Source: Sphingomonas sp. MA1305 (GTDB lineage Bacteria > Pseudomonadota > Alphaproteobacteria > Sphingomonadales > Sphingomonadaceae). From it: a stretch of 64,000 nucleotides of DNA. This document shows positions 18,876-28,669 of the stretch, one piece after another. The notes beneath the pieces were generated by a model. That model saw only the letters and a list, made by a program, of their open reading frames with translations, was not told where the DNA came from and did not search any database. The stretch's first letter is position 1, and each line of letters opens with the position of its first letter. The DNA is taken from assembly GCF_016107325.1 (NCBI RefSeq), contig NZ_RCVT01000002.1, positions 496,001 through 560,000 on the forward strand. The letters run 5' to 3'. The position numbers were made by a program, and so were the translations under genes.

Positions 18876-19799
18876 ATGCCCGGCGGATTGGTGGCGCTGC
18901 TCGACGATATCGCGGCGATGGCGAAGCTGTCGGCGGCGAGCCTGGACGACGTCGCCGGCGCGGCGGGGCGGGCGGGGGCCAAGGCGGCGGGCGTGGTGAT
19001 CGACGATACCGCGGTGACGCCGACCTATGTCACCGGCCTGTCGCCGGCGCGCGAGCTGCCGATCATCTGGAAGATCGCCAAGGGCTCCCTTCGCAACAAA
19101 TTGCTGTTCCTGCTGCCCGCGGCGCTGGTGCTGAGCGCGCTGGCGCCCTGGGCGATCACGCCGATCCTGATGCTCGGCGGCGCCTATCTGTCGTTCGAGG
19201 GCGCGGAGAAGATCATCGCCGCGCTGACCGGCGGCCATCATGGCGACGCCGCGGCGACGATCAGCGACCCCAAGGAGCTGGAGGATCGCCAGGTCGCCGG
19301 CGCGGTGCGCACCGACCTGATCCTGTCGGGCGAGATCATGGCGATCGCGCTCGGCGAACTGGGCGGCGAGACGCTGCTCAACCAGGCGATCGCGCTGGCG
19401 GTGGTCGCGGTGGCGATCACCGCCGGCGTCTATGGCGTCGTCGCGCTGATCGTGAAGATGGACGACATCGGCCTGCACCTGGCGGAACGGCCGGCGACGC
19501 GCGCGCTCGGCCGCGGGCTGGTCGCGGCGATGCCGCGCGTGCTGGCGGCGCTGTCGGTGATCGGCACCGCGGCGATGCTATGGGTCGGCGGCGGCATCAT
19601 CCTGCACGGGCTGGAGGCGTTCGGCCTCGACACGTTGCCGCATGCGCTGCACGACGCCGCGCACCACGTTGCGGCGCGGCTCGGCGCGCTCGGCGGCGTC
19701 GCCGGCTGGTTGATCACCGCCGCCGCCTCCGCGCTGATCGGCCTCGCTTTGGGGGCGGCGATCGTCGGCCTGCTGCATCTGGTGCCGCGCAAGCACTGA
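18876..19799 (+). CDS. DUF808 (YedI-like) inner-membrane protein
   Basis: A 307-residue protein whose opening GGLVALLDDIAAMAKLSA and following VIDDTAVTPTYVTGLSPARE segment are the DUF808/YedI signature. Four or more hydrophobic helices follow. No function is known. The start ATG is preceded by GGGGAA. It is transcribed divergently from the oligopeptidase operon. Confidence 0.88.
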   Translation: MPGGLVALLDDIAAMAKLSAASLDDVAGAAGRAGAKAAGVVIDDTAVTPTYVTGLSPARELPIIWKIAKGSLRNKLLFLLPAALVLSALAPWAITPILMLGGAYLSFEGAEKIIAALTGGHHGDAAATISDPKELEDRQVAGAVRTDLILSGEIMAIALGELGGETLLNQAIALAVVAVAITAGVYGVVALIVKMDDIGLHLAERPATRALGRGLVAAMPRVLAALSVIGTAAMLWVGGGIILHGLEAFGLDTLPHALHDAAHHVAARLGALGGVAGWLITAAASALIGLALGAAIVGLLHLVPRKH

Positions 19800-19932
19800 C
19801 CGGACGGCGCCTTTGCGTCCGCCGGACTGGTCGCGCCGCCGCTCATCGCATTGATCCCGATCAAGCGACCGGAACGTCCCCCGGTGCCGCCCGTTCGCTC
19901 TCCCTTGCTGATTCACGTGGGGGACCGGAGAG

Positions 19933-22900
19933 TTGCGGACATTGACCGAGGCGCAGATCGCCACCCTGACCCCACGTGCCGACGGGCCGCAGCCGGTCGT
20001 CGGAATCGCCGAAACCGCGGCAGCGGCGGCCGCGCTGCTCGCCGACCAGGACCTGCTGCTCGCCGTCACCGACGAGGTGCGCGCGCTCGCGATCAGCCGC
20101 TTGCTCGCGGCGCTGATGCCAACGGCCACCGTCTTGTTCTGCCCCGGATCGGATGCCTTGCCCGGCGACGATGCGCCGGCCTCGCCCGCCAATGTCGGCC
20201 AGCGCGTCTCGGCCCTGCATGCGGCGCGGATCGCCCAGCGCGGCGAGCGGCGGCAGCGGCTGGCGCTGGTCACCACCGGCGAGGCGCTCGCCCGCGCGCT
20301 GCCCGCCCCGGCGACCTTCGAGGCGACGCCGCCCTGCGTCGCAGTCGGCGCGCCGTGCGACCTGGCGCAATTGCATGCGATGCTCACCGAACTCGGCTAT
20401 GTCGCCGACGATCGCGTCGACGAACCGGGCGAGGTCGCGGTCCGCGAACAGGTGCTCGACGTCTTTCCCGCCGATGCCGACCAGCCGCTGCGCATTGAGG
20501 TGGCGGACGGCACCATCGCCGCGATCCGCACCTACGACCCCGCCGACCAGCGCAGCAGCGGTAGCGTCGAACGGCGCGAGCTCGGCCGCGTCGCCGAACC
20601 GCCGCTCACGGGCAAGCGCTCGACCCTGCTCGACCATCTGCCCGATGCCACCGTGGTGATCGAACCGGCGGCGGACGAGCGGCGGCGGCGCCTGCTGCTG
20701 CTCAGCGCCGACGCCGCCAAGCGGGGCAGCCGGCGTGCGGCACGCGACATGGTCGCCGATGCCGACTGGACGCGCGCCCTCGCCGACCGGCGGCAGGAGC
20801 GCATCGCAACGGCGGGCGAGCCGCCGGCCCGGTTCGTCGAGCAAAGGTCGCCGATGCGCGCCTTCGCCGCCGCCGCCAAGGCCGCCTTCGCGGCGGGCGA
20901 TCGCGTCGCCTTGCTGGGCAGCGCGCGCGACCTGCGCTTCCTGGCGAAGCGCGTCGACAAGGCGCTCGGCCGACCGCTGACGACGGTGGACGACTGGCCG
21001 TCGGTGCTCGCCGCCGAAGCCGGCGCGGTGCTCGCGCTCGCCGCGCCGGCGGACCGCGGTTTTCGGCGTGACGGCGTGCTGGCGGTGACCGCCGCCGACC
21101 TGCTCGGCAGCCGCGCGATCCGCGAGGACGGCGCCGCCGGCCGCGTCGACCTGTCGCTGGTGCAGACCGCCGACATCCGCATCGGCGACACCGTCATCCA
21201 CGAGGATCACGGCATCGCCACCGTCGGCGGCATTGCGCCGATCGATCCGCAGGACGATCACGCCGGCGATGCGATCTGCCTGCTCCATGCAAAGGACACC
21301 ACCCGCCTGGTCGCGGTGGCGGAGGCGGATCGCCTGTGGCGCTATGGCGCCGAGGACGATGCGGTCCGCCCCGATACGCTCGACGGCAAGAGCTGGCACG
21401 ATCGGCGCGCCGGCATCGACGCCGCCATCGCCCAGACCGCGCGCGGCCTGACCGAACTGGCGGCGGAACGGGCGGAGCGCACCGCGCCGGTGCTCGACCC
21501 GCCGGTCGCCGATTACGAGCGCTTCGCCGCCGGTTTCCCCTTCTCCGAAACGCCCGACCAATTGACCGCGATCGAGGCGGTGCGCGGCGATCTTGCTTCG
21601 GGCCGGCCGATGGACCGGCTGGTGATCGGCGACGTCGGCTTCGGCAAGACCGAGGTCGCGCTGCGCGCCGCGGCGATCGCGGTGCTCGCCGGCAAGCAGG
21701 TCGCGCTCGCCGCGCCGACGACGGTGCTTGCCCGCCAGCATCTCGACAGTTTCGCCCGCCGCTTCGAGGGCACCGGCATCGCTGTTGCCGGCCTGTCGCG
21801 GCTGTCGACCGCGGCCGAGAAGCGCCGGGTCAGGCAGGGCCTCGCCGACGGCAGCATCCAGCTGGTGGTCGGCACCGGCGCGGTCGCCGGCAAGGGCGTG
21901 ACTTATCACGACCTCGCCCTGGTCATCGTCGACGAGGAGCAGCGCTTCGGTGCCGCCGACAAGGCGCGGCTGCAGGCGCTGTCCGCCGGCCATGTGTTGA
22001 CGCTGTCGGCGACCCCGATCCCGCGTACCCTGCAGGCGGCGCTGGTCGGGCTGCGCCAGATGTCGGTGATCGCGACGCCGCCGGCGCGCCGCCAGCCGAT
22101 CCGCACCGCCGTCTCCGCCTTCGCGCCGGAGACGCTGCGCGCCGCGCTGCTGCGCGAACGGGCGCGTGGCGGCCAAAGCTTCGTCGTGGTGCCGCGCATC
22201 GCCGACATGGCGCCGCTCGCCGAGACGCTGGCGAAACTCGTCCCCGAACTCGAGGTGCTGCAGGCGCACGGCAAATTGCCCGCGGCGGAGATCGACGAGG
22301 TGATGGTGCGCTTCGGCGGCGGCGACGGCGACGTATTGCTCGCCACCAACATCATCGAGGCGGGGCTGGACGTGCCGCGCGCCAATACGATGGCAATCGT
22401 CCACGCCGACCGGTTCGGCCTGTCGCAGCTGCACCAGTTGCGCGGCCGCGTCGGCCGTGGCCATCGCCGTGGCCAGGTGCTGCTGTTCACGCAAGGGGAA
22501 GGGGGAATCGCGCCGCGCACGCTGAAGCGGCTGCGCACGCTGGAGGCGTTCGACCGGCTCGGCGCCGGCTTTGCGATCAGCGCCCGCGATCTCGACATGC
22601 GCGGCGCCGGTGATCTGCTCGGCGATACCCAGGCGGGGCACATGCGGCTGATTGGCGTCGAACTCTACCAGCAGCTGCTGGAGGATGCGCTGCGCACCGC
22701 GCGCGGCGAGACGGTCGAACGCTGGACGCCGGAACTGCACCTCGGCCTCGCCGGGCGGTTGCCGGAAGCCTGGATCGGCGACGAGGATTTGCGCCTGTCG
22801 CTCTATGCCCGGCTCAGCCGGCTGCGCGACGATGCCGCGCTCGACGATTTCGAGGCGGAGCTGGAGGATCGCTTCGGCGAACTGCCGGCGGAGGCGCGCC

Positions 22901-23115
22901 AGCTGCTCGGCGTCGCGCGGGTCCGCGAACGGATGCGCACGCTCGGCATCGCGCGGGTCGATGCCGGCCCGGCGGCAATCGCGCTGACGCCGCGCAAGGA
23001 CGCCGATCTGGCGGCGATCGACGGCCTGACCGAGAAGAAGGGCCGTTTCCTGCTCCAGGAGCGGCATGACGACCCGGAAGCGCGGCTGGAGCGGCTCGCC
23101 GACCTGCTCGCCTGA
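19933..23115 (+). CDS. Mfd-like transcription-repair coupling factor / helicase
   Basis: A protein of about 1060 residues with the domain order of Mfd: a UvrB-like N-terminal region (1-350), a CarD/RNAP-interaction-like segment near 410-470 (IGDTVIHEDHGIATVGG), a helicase core (GDVGFGKTEVALRAA near 565; DEEQRFG box II; GRVGRGHRRG) and a C-terminal TRCF domain. It is shorter than E. coli Mfd (1148) and its N-terminal and RNAP-binding landmarks are divergent. It may be Mfd itself or a paralogue. The start is a TTG at 19933 or 19942. Confidence 0.78.
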   Translation: MRTLTEAQIATLTPRADGPQPVVGIAETAAAAAALLADQDLLLAVTDEVRALAISRLLAALMPTATVLFCPGSDALPGDDAPASPANVGQRVSALHAARIAQRGERRQRLALVTTGEALARALPAPATFEATPPCVAVGAPCDLAQLHAMLTELGYVADDRVDEPGEVAVREQVLDVFPADADQPLRIEVADGTIAAIRTYDPADQRSSGSVERRELGRVAEPPLTGKRSTLLDHLPDATVVIEPAADERRRRLLLLSADAAKRGSRRAARDMVADADWTRALADRRQERIATAGEPPARFVEQRSPMRAFAAAAKAAFAAGDRVALLGSARDLRFLAKRVDKALGRPLTTVDDWPSVLAAEAGAVLALAAPADRGFRRDGVLAVTAADLLGSRAIREDGAAGRVDLSLVQTADIRIGDTVIHEDHGIATVGGIAPIDPQDDHAGDAICLLHAKDTTRLVAVAEADRLWRYGAEDDAVRPDTLDGKSWHDRRAGIDAAIAQTARGLTELAAERAERTAPVLDPPVADYERFAAGFPFSETPDQLTAIEAVRGDLASGRPMDRLVIGDVGFGKTEVALRAAAIAVLAGKQVALAAPTTVLARQHLDSFARRFEGTGIAVAGLSRLSTAAEKRRVRQGLADGSIQLVVGTGAVAGKGVTYHDLALVIVDEEQRFGAADKARLQALSAGHVLTLSATPIPRTLQAALVGLRQMSVIATPPARRQPIRTAVSAFAPETLRAALLRERARGGQSFVVVPRIADMAPLAETLAKLVPELEVLQAHGKLPAAEIDEVMVRFGGGDGDVLLATNIIEAGLDVPRANTMAIVHADRFGLSQLHQLRGRVGRGHRRGQVLLFTQGEGGIAPRTLKRLRTLEAFDRLGAGFAISARDLDMRGAGDLLGDTQAGHMRLIGVELYQQLLEDALRTARGETVERWTPELHLGLAGRLPEAWIGDEDLRLSLYARLSRLRDDAALDDFEAELEDRFGELPAEARQLLGVARVRERMRTLGIARVDAGPAAIALTPRKDADLAAIDGLTEKKGRFLLQERHDDPEARLERLADLLA

Positions 23116-23131
23116 TCCGCCGCCGGCGGAG

Positions 23132-25042
23132 TTACGCGGCGCGGCGCAACAGTGCGACGATCCGATCGCATTCGCGCTGCAGCGTCTCGGTGCGCTGGCG
23201 CATGTCGCTGCTGATCGTGCGCGTCTGCTGCGCGACGGTGGCGGTGCGCACGAACGTCTCGCGCAGCGACCGGAAGGTGTCGCGCGCCGCCACCGTGCTC
23301 GCCTCGATCGCGCCGATCGTCTCGCGGATCTCGGCATTGGTCTGATGCTGGCGGGTCGCGGTCTCCACCGTCTGCACCGCCGAGGCGGCGAGCGTGTCGA
23401 GCGCGCCGCGCAGCGCGTCGCTGACCCTGACCGCGGACGTCGTCGCCTGGCTGATCTCCTGCACCTTCGCGGCGATCTCGCGCGTGGTGCCGGCGGTCGC
23501 CTGCGAAAAGTTGCGCACCTCCTGCGCCACCACCGCGAAGCCGCGCCCGGTCTCGCCGGCGCGCGCCGCCTCCAACGTCGCGTTGAGCGCGAGCAGATTG
23601 GTCGCCTGGCTCAACGTCGCGATCTGTTGCGAGGAATGCTCGATCGAGGCGACGCTGCGCACCAGCGTCGCATTCGCCGCCTGGGCGGTCGCCGAATGGC
23701 TGGCCGCCTGGATCGTGGTCTCCGCCGACCGTTTCGCCTCGCCCGCGATCACGTCGACATTGGCGGCGAGCACGCGCAGCCCGTCGAGCAGGGTCGCGGT
23801 CGCCTCGCTCGCCCGGGACGAGGTCAGATGCGCCGATTCGGCCTGGCCCTGCTGGTCGACGATCGTCGCCAGCGTCGCGTCGGCGCTGGCGTCTAGGTCG
23901 TTGGCGGCATCGCGCAGCGGCCCGAGCAGGGCGCCGATCGTCTGTTGCAGCTGGTCGGCGATCGCACTGGCGGCGGCGGTCATTTCGGTGCGGTGACGCA
24001 TGGCGTCGGCTATGCGTCGCTGCGCCTCCGCCTCGCCGACCCGGCGCGCCTCCTCCGCGGCATGCAGTGCCGCTTCGGCGGCGTGGCGCGCATCGTCCGC
24101 GGCGAAGCGTGCGATCTGCTCCTGTTCCGCGGCGCGTTCGGCGGCACGCGACTTGGCGGCGAGACTGCGGCTCAACCGGCGGACCAGATGGATCACCCAA
24201 GCGGCGATGACCAGGAAGATCAGCAGGCAGGCGGCGAGCGCGGGCAGCATCGCATAGAGCGCACCGATCGCCGGGGTCAGCCGCCGCCAGGCGATGGTGC
24301 CGAGTTCGCCACCCTGCCAGTCGTGCACCACCGTCGTCGCGTCGCCGCGGTCGCGCACGCCGGATTCGACCCAGCGCAGGTCCTTGAGCCCGAATCCCTG
24401 CGCCCATTCGTCCAGGACCTTGGCGTCGAGCATGCGCACGTCGACGAAGATGCGGTAGCTGCTGCGGTCGAGTCGCGATGGGCCCTTCTCGTGGACGATC
24501 GGCGAAAAGCCGATCAGCGCCCGCTTGCCGCCGAACAGGCCGGGCAGCACGATCGCGTCGTGGCGGGCGCGCACCGCCGCTTCGGTGGCGGGCAGGCGGG
24601 CGAGCAGCGCCTTCATCGTCGCCGGCGAGATCATCCGGTCGAGCGGCGGCGCCAGCCGGTGGGGGATATGGCCGAACAGCGTCCGCCCGGCCGCATCGAT
24701 CACATAGGCATGGCCGATCGGCGTGCCCCATTGCGATTCGACCCAGCGGGGATCCATCGCGCCATAGGCATGGTCGGCGGCGTCGTTCCAGGCGGCATTG
24801 ATATAGGTCTCGTTGCTGATCCGCGACCGTTCGCGATCCAGCGCGCCGGCGATCGTCGTGGCGGCGAGGCGGTTGGCATCGCGGTCCGCGCGCCAGGTCA
24901 GAAAGGCGGTGGTGACGACAGAGGCGAACAGCGCCAGCAAGACGAGGCAGAGCAGCAGCCGCGTGATCGTCTGACTCTCGTCGTGCCGCGTACCGTACAG
25001 CGACGCATACAGCCGTCGATATGCCAATCGGGCGATCCTCAT
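23132..25042 (-). CDS. Methyl-accepting chemotaxis-type receptor with CHASE4-like sensor
   Basis: A 636-residue protein with a transmembrane helix near residues 28-50, a periplasmic region of about 190 residues with a CHASE4-like [15 protein letters not shown] segment, a second helix near 257-280, a coiled-coil Ala/Glu-rich linker (about 285-345) and a C-terminal signalling domain. The tip contains [20 protein letters not shown] and [19 protein letters not shown], where the usual RKLAERS is altered. No CheA/CheW gene is in the window. The periplasmic ligand is unknown. Confidence 0.87.
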   Translation of the reverse strand: MRIARLAYRRLYASLYGTRHDESQTITRLLLCLVLLALFASVVTTAFLTWRADRDANRLAATTIAGALDRERSRISNETYINAAWNDAADHAYGAMDPRWVESQWGTPIGHAYVIDAAGRTLFGHIPHRLAPPLDRMISPATMKALLARLPATEAAVRARHDAIVLPGLFGGKRALIGFSPIVHEKGPSRLDRSSYRIFVDVRMLDAKVLDEWAQGFGLKDLRWVESGVRDRGDATTVVHDWQGGELGTIAWRRLTPAIGALYAMLPALAACLLIFLVIAAWVIHLVRRLSRSLAAKSRAAERAAEQEQIARFAADDARHAAEAALHAAEEARRVGEAEAQRRIADAMRHRTEMTAAASAIADQLQQTIGALLGPLRDAANDLDASADATLATIVDQQGQAESAHLTSSRASEATATLLDGLRVLAANVDVIAGEAKRSAETTIQAASHSATAQAANATLVRSVASIEHSSQQIATLSQATNLLALNATLEAARAGETGRGFAVVAQEVRNFSQATAGTTREIAAKVQEISQATTSAVRVSDALRGALDTLAASAVQTVETATRQHQTNAEIRETIGAIEASTVAARDTFRSLRETFVRTATVAQQTRTISSDMRQRTETLQRECDRIVALLRRAA

Positions 25043-25287
25043 CGTCCGCGGTGTAGTAGAGATGGGATAATGTGCGGTTAACGCCAGTATCTGATCTGCG
25101 TCTAGTCTTGTCGCGGCGCGACTAGATCAGGATCGATCGGCAGAAACGGCGCGAATACCTTCCTTCCGGCATATTGGCGTTGAATAGAACGAAAATGGTT
25201 GCATCGTGCAGCATGGCGACATCGTTGGAAAGGATGGGCGGCGCCATGCCGCTTGCCGCGCGCCGGCGGGACGCCGATAGACGACGC

Positions 25288-27090
25288 ATGACCGACCATT
25301 CCGACCGTCTTGCCGCGCTGCGCGCCGAACTCGTCACCCGCGGCCTCGCCGGCTTCGTCATCCCGCTGACCGACGAGCATATGAGCGAATATGTCGGCGG
25401 CTACGCGCAGCGGCTCGCCTGGCTGACCGGGTTCGAGGGCTCGGCGGGCACCGCCGTCGTGCTCCCCGATAGCGCAGCGATCTTCATCGACGGCCGCTAC
25501 ACCATCCAGGTCCGCGAGCAGGTCGACGCCGGCAACTGGACCTATGTCGACGTGCCGCAGCACAGCGTTGCCGGGTGGCTGAGCCGGCAGGCGAAGGCCG
25601 GGCAACGGATCGGCTACGATCCCTGGCTGCATACGGTGGGACAGGTCGCCGCGATGCGCGCCGCGCTCGCCGATGTCGGGGCGGAGCTGGTCGCGGTCGA
25701 CGCCAATCCGATCGACGCGATCTGGACGGACCGGCCGCAGCCCTCGCCGGCGCGGATGACCGTCCACGACGATGCGCATGCCGGCGTCGCCTCGGCGGCC
25801 AAGCGGGCCGCGATCGCCGACTGGCTCGCCGAACAGCGCGCCGATGCATTGGTGCTGACCGCGCTCGATTCGATCGCCTGGGCGCTCAACGTGCGCGGCG
25901 GCGACGTCGCCCATACGCCGGTCGCGCTCGGCTATGCGATCGTCGCCGCGGACGGCACCACCGACCTGTTCGTCGCGCCGGAGAAGGTCGACGACGCGCT
26001 GCGCCAGCATCTCGGCAATGCGGTGCGCATCCACGATCGCCAGGCCTTTGCCGGTGCGCTCGGCCGCTATAACGGGCAGCGGATCGCCGCCGACCCGGAA
26101 CGCGCCGTCGCCGCGATCCACGAAGCGCTCGCCGCCGGTGGCGCCAAGGTGCTGCCGCTGCGCGACCCGGTGGTGCTCGCCAAGGCGCTGAAGAACCCGG
26201 CCGAGGTCGCTGGCCACCGCGCCGCCGCGATCCGCGATGGTGCCGCGCTCAGCCGCTTCCTGCGCTGGATCGAGCGGGAAGGGCCGAAGGGTGGGGAGAC
26301 CGAATTGTCCGCCGCCGCCCGCCTGCTCGCGTTCCGCGAGGAGACGGGGCTGCTGCGCGACACCAGTTTCTCGACCATCTCGGCGACCGGCGCGCATGGC
26401 GCGATCCCCCATTACCACGTCACCGAGGCGTCGAACGCGCGGATCGAGCCGGGCCAGCTGTTCCTGATCGATTCGGGCGGCCAATATGCCGATGGCACCA
26501 CGGATGTGACCCGTGTCGTGCCGATCGGCGCGCCCACCGCCGAGATTCGCGATCGCTTCACCCGCGTCCTCAAAGGCCATATCGCGATCGCCACAGCGAT
26601 TTTTCCCGATGGCACGCCTGGCGCGCAGATCGACGGCTTCGCTCGCCGACCGTTGTGGGAGGCGGGGCTCGACTTCGGCCATGGCACGGGCCATGGCATC
26701 GGCAGCTATCTGGCGGTGCATGAAGGACCGCAGCGGATCGCCGCGCCCAATTATCCCGGTGGCGCCAGTCTCGAGCCGCTCCGTGCCGGCATGATGCTGT
26801 CCAACGAGCCCGGTTATTACAAGGCGGGTGAATATGGCATCCGGATCGAGAATTTGCTGCTCACCGTCCCGGTGACGATCCCCGGTGGTGATCCGGAGCG
26901 TGCGATGCTGGGCTTCGAGACCCTGACCTTCGCGCCGATCGAGCGGACACTGATCGATCCCGCGCTCTTGACCCAGGTCGAGCTTTCATGGCTCAATGCC
27001 TATCACGCCGAGGTCGTCGCTAGGATCGGTCCGGTGCTCGACGGAGAGGATAGGGCATGGCTCGAGTCAAAATGCTCGCCGGTCAGCTGA
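25288..27090 (+). CDS. pepP: Aminopeptidase P (Xaa-Pro aminopeptidase), M24B
   Basis: A 600-residue protein with two N-terminal creatinase-like domains (residues about 1-310) and a C-terminal pita-bread domain. Metal ligands are in IDSGGQYADGTTDVTR (two Asp), HGTGHGIGSYLAVHEGP (His), SNEPGYY (Glu) and IRIENLL (Glu). It removes an N-terminal residue from peptides with Pro in the second position. The ATG at MTDHSDRLAALR is preferred over the 38-codon upstream extension, which has no typical family sequence. Confidence 0.94.
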   Translation: MTDHSDRLAALRAELVTRGLAGFVIPLTDEHMSEYVGGYAQRLAWLTGFEGSAGTAVVLPDSAAIFIDGRYTIQVREQVDAGNWTYVDVPQHSVAGWLSRQAKAGQRIGYDPWLHTVGQVAAMRAALADVGAELVAVDANPIDAIWTDRPQPSPARMTVHDDAHAGVASAAKRAAIADWLAEQRADALVLTALDSIAWALNVRGGDVAHTPVALGYAIVAADGTTDLFVAPEKVDDALRQHLGNAVRIHDRQAFAGALGRYNGQRIAADPERAVAAIHEALAAGGAKVLPLRDPVVLAKALKNPAEVAGHRAAAIRDGAALSRFLRWIEREGPKGGETELSAAARLLAFREETGLLRDTSFSTISATGAHGAIPHYHVTEASNARIEPGQLFLIDSGGQYADGTTDVTRVVPIGAPTAEIRDRFTRVLKGHIAIATAIFPDGTPGAQIDGFARRPLWEAGLDFGHGTGHGIGSYLAVHEGPQRIAAPNYPGGASLEPLRAGMMLSNEPGYYKAGEYGIRIENLLLTVPVTIPGGDPERAMLGFETLTFAPIERTLIDPALLTQVELSWLNAYHAEVVARIGPVLDGEDRAWLESKCSPVS

Positions 27091-27194
27091 GGGTCGCGGC
27101 GCTGATGGTCGGTCTATTCACCTTCGGCTCGGGGCTTGCCTATGTCGCCGGCAGTGGCCTGATCTCCGTCGGCGCGCACGTCGCCCATCGCTGA
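27057..27194 (+). CDS. Possible small membrane protein (45 aa)
   Basis: The ORF starts at an ATG inside the last codons of pepP, preceded by GGAGAGGA, and encodes 45 residues with one hydrophobic segment (LRVAALMVGLFTFGSGLAYV) and a basic start. It is shorter than typical annotation cut-offs. Its second half is antisense to the small leftward ORF at 27114-27287; they cannot both be under strong protein-level constraint in the overlap. Confidence 0.45.
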   Translation: MARVKMLAGQLRVAALMVGLFTFGSGLAYVAGSGLISVGAHVAHR

Positions 27195-27287
27195 GTCGTC
27201 GGCGGCGCGCGCCTGCGCCTTGCGGCGGTGCAGATTCGCCCGCAATTGCGCCGCCAGCCGCGCCGCCCGATCCTGCTGTCCGCTCAT
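27114..27287 (-). CDS. Small basic protein (57 aa), sphingomonad type
   Basis: The leftward ORF begins MSGQQDRAARLAAQLRANLH and continues RRKAQARAADDS, a strongly basic amphipathic helix. To my recollection this LRANLxRRKAQAR pattern recurs in very short uncharacterised alphaproteobacterial proteins. An AAGGGA stretch precedes the ATG by 5 bases. The last 24 codons are antisense to the 45-residue ORF at 27057. The role is unknown. Confidence 0.55.
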   Translation of the reverse strand: MSGQQDRAARLAAQLRANLHRRKAQARAADDSAMGDVRADGDQATAGDIGKPRAEGE

Positions 27288-27326
27288 CGCTTTCCCTTAA
27301 AACACGCCGGCCGCGTCACCAAGCGC

Positions 27327-27355
27327 TTGACAAGCGACCCCACCTCGTCTCTAGG
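27327..27355 (+). promoter_or_regulatory. Putative promoter of the tRNA-Thr gene
   Basis: A perfect -35 box TTGACA at 27327-27332 is followed, after 17 bases, by TCTAGG at 27350-27355 as a weak -10 box. Transcription would start near 27362, about 20 bp before the tRNA. The placement fits a stable-RNA promoter; it was not tested. Confidence 0.5.
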
Positions 27356-27381
27356 CGCCCTTCCCGCGTCCCGACGCGAGT

Positions 27382-27459
<78 letters not shown>

Positions 27460-27486
27460 CTTTTCAATGGCTTAGCTGACTTTCAG

Positions 27487-27511
27487 CCGCTCCCAATCGG
27501 GGGCGGTTTTT
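27487..27511 (+). terminator. Rho-independent terminator after tRNA-Thr
   Basis: CCGCTCCC pairs with GGGGGCGG (one T-G pair) around an AATC loop, followed by five T residues. It lies 30 bp after the tRNA and inside the element, so the element supplies a terminator for its host tRNA. Confidence 0.75.
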
Positions 27512-27630
27512 GGCTGGATAATGACGGGAGAATCACCAGTCGGAAAGTCGGGGCACGCTGGGAGGCAGAACGGAATTGCCTTGACGCTGGCGGGGCTTCT
27601 CGATTCAAACGCTGATGTGGAGGACTGGCG

Positions 27631-28467
27631 ATGACGATCTGTGTGGCGGTCAAGGTGCATGACTGCCTCGTCTTCGCGGCGGACAGCGCCATGTCGCTCG
27701 ACGTGGGTGACGAAACCGTCAACGTGTATGCGCACGGCAATAAGGTCTTCAATCTCGTCAAAGGCCTGCCGGTCTGCGCGATGTTCTGCGGGATGGGTAA
27801 CATCGGACGATCGTCCATCTCGTCGCTGGCGAAGGATTTGCGGCGCGAGCTAAGCTGTGAACCCGCCCACGGCGGCATTGATCGCGAGGCCTATACGATC
27901 GAAGACATAGCCACCCGCGCCAAGCACCTGCTTTTTGATCGTCACTATCAAGCACTCGACCCGAAACCGACTGGCCCGCACAGTCTCGAGTTTTTCGTTG
28001 GCGGCTATTCTGCTGACGCCGACATGGCGGAAGTGTGGAAGATCATCCTTATAAACGGCGAATGCGTCGGGCCGCTCCAGCAGCAGCCAGGGTCAGACGG
28101 AGCGTATGTCCTATGGGCCGGGCAGCCAGAGGCACTAAATCGCCTGATCCTCGGTTACAGCCAGTTCCTCCCCAGTGCGCTCCTTACTGCCGGCGTTGAG
28201 CCGGAGAAGCTAGCCGACACAATTAATGTCATTCGAGCTCACACGGTCACGCCGCTTGCTGAAGACCCAATGCCGACCGGGGACGCAATCGCCTTGGCTG
28301 ATTTTTTGGTCGATGTGACCAAGCGCTATGTCCACTTCCTGCGTGGTGCGGATAATGTCGGCGGTGACACCGACATTGCAACCGTAACGCGTCATGAAGG
28401 ATTCAGGTGGATAAGGCGCAAGCATTTCTACCCGCGTGACCTCAATCTGGAGACGGACCATGTCTGA
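27631..28467 (+). CDS. Proteasome-fold (Ntn-hydrolase-like) protein
   Basis: A 278-residue protein resembling a single proteasome beta subunit. After Met removal the N-terminus would be a Thr (TICVAVKVHDCLVFAADSAM). The AAD Asp then falls at position 17, as in proteasome/HslV active sites, with a Lys in the following GNKVFNL strand where K33 is expected (offset by four). Later strands read EFFVGGYS..MAEVWKIILINGE and YVLWAGQPEAL, as in proteasome subunits. An unusual length and C-terminal third suggest a distinct family. It lies just inside the left end of the element with a small partner gene overlapping its stop, a typical cargo position. Confidence 0.7.
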   Translation: MTICVAVKVHDCLVFAADSAMSLDVGDETVNVYAHGNKVFNLVKGLPVCAMFCGMGNIGRSSISSLAKDLRRELSCEPAHGGIDREAYTIEDIATRAKHLLFDRHYQALDPKPTGPHSLEFFVGGYSADADMAEVWKIILINGECVGPLQQQPGSDGAYVLWAGQPEALNRLILGYSQFLPSALLTAGVEPEKLADTINVIRAHTVTPLAEDPMPTGDAIALADFLVDVTKRYVHFLRGADNVGGDTDIATVTRHEGFRWIRRKHFYPRDLNLETDHV

Positions 28468-28669
28468 TTGCATGCCTAAAACGTCCTCCACAGGTGTACC
28501 GCCGCAGACGCCGATGGACCTGCCGATGCCTGAATATCGCTTCCAGCGGGACACCAGCGCATCGTTGGCGCGCATGACGGACAATGCCGTTGCTCGCCAA
28601 GCCGCGGAGATATTGCGCGAAGCCAACCTGCTGGGTTGCACCGCCTCCAATGCTGGCCGGCGCTATTAA
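28460..28669 (+). CDS. Small hypothetical protein (69 aa)
   Basis: The ATG lies within the last codons of the proteasome-fold gene (8-base overlap), indicating coupled translation. The 69 residues are polar with a Pro/Thr-rich first half and a helical ARQAAEILREANLLG second half. No family is recognised. Its constant link to the upstream gene would make it a candidate substrate, regulator or partner; this is inference only. Confidence 0.6.
   Translation: MSDCMPKTSSTGVPPQTPMDLPMPEYRFQRDTSASLARMTDNAVARQAAEILREANLLGCTASNAGRRY

Noticed and set aside
19861..23337. Leftward 1158-codon open frame
   Set aside because: It is antisense to the Mfd-like gene and reads as low-complexity Arg/Gln/Ala sequence without motifs.
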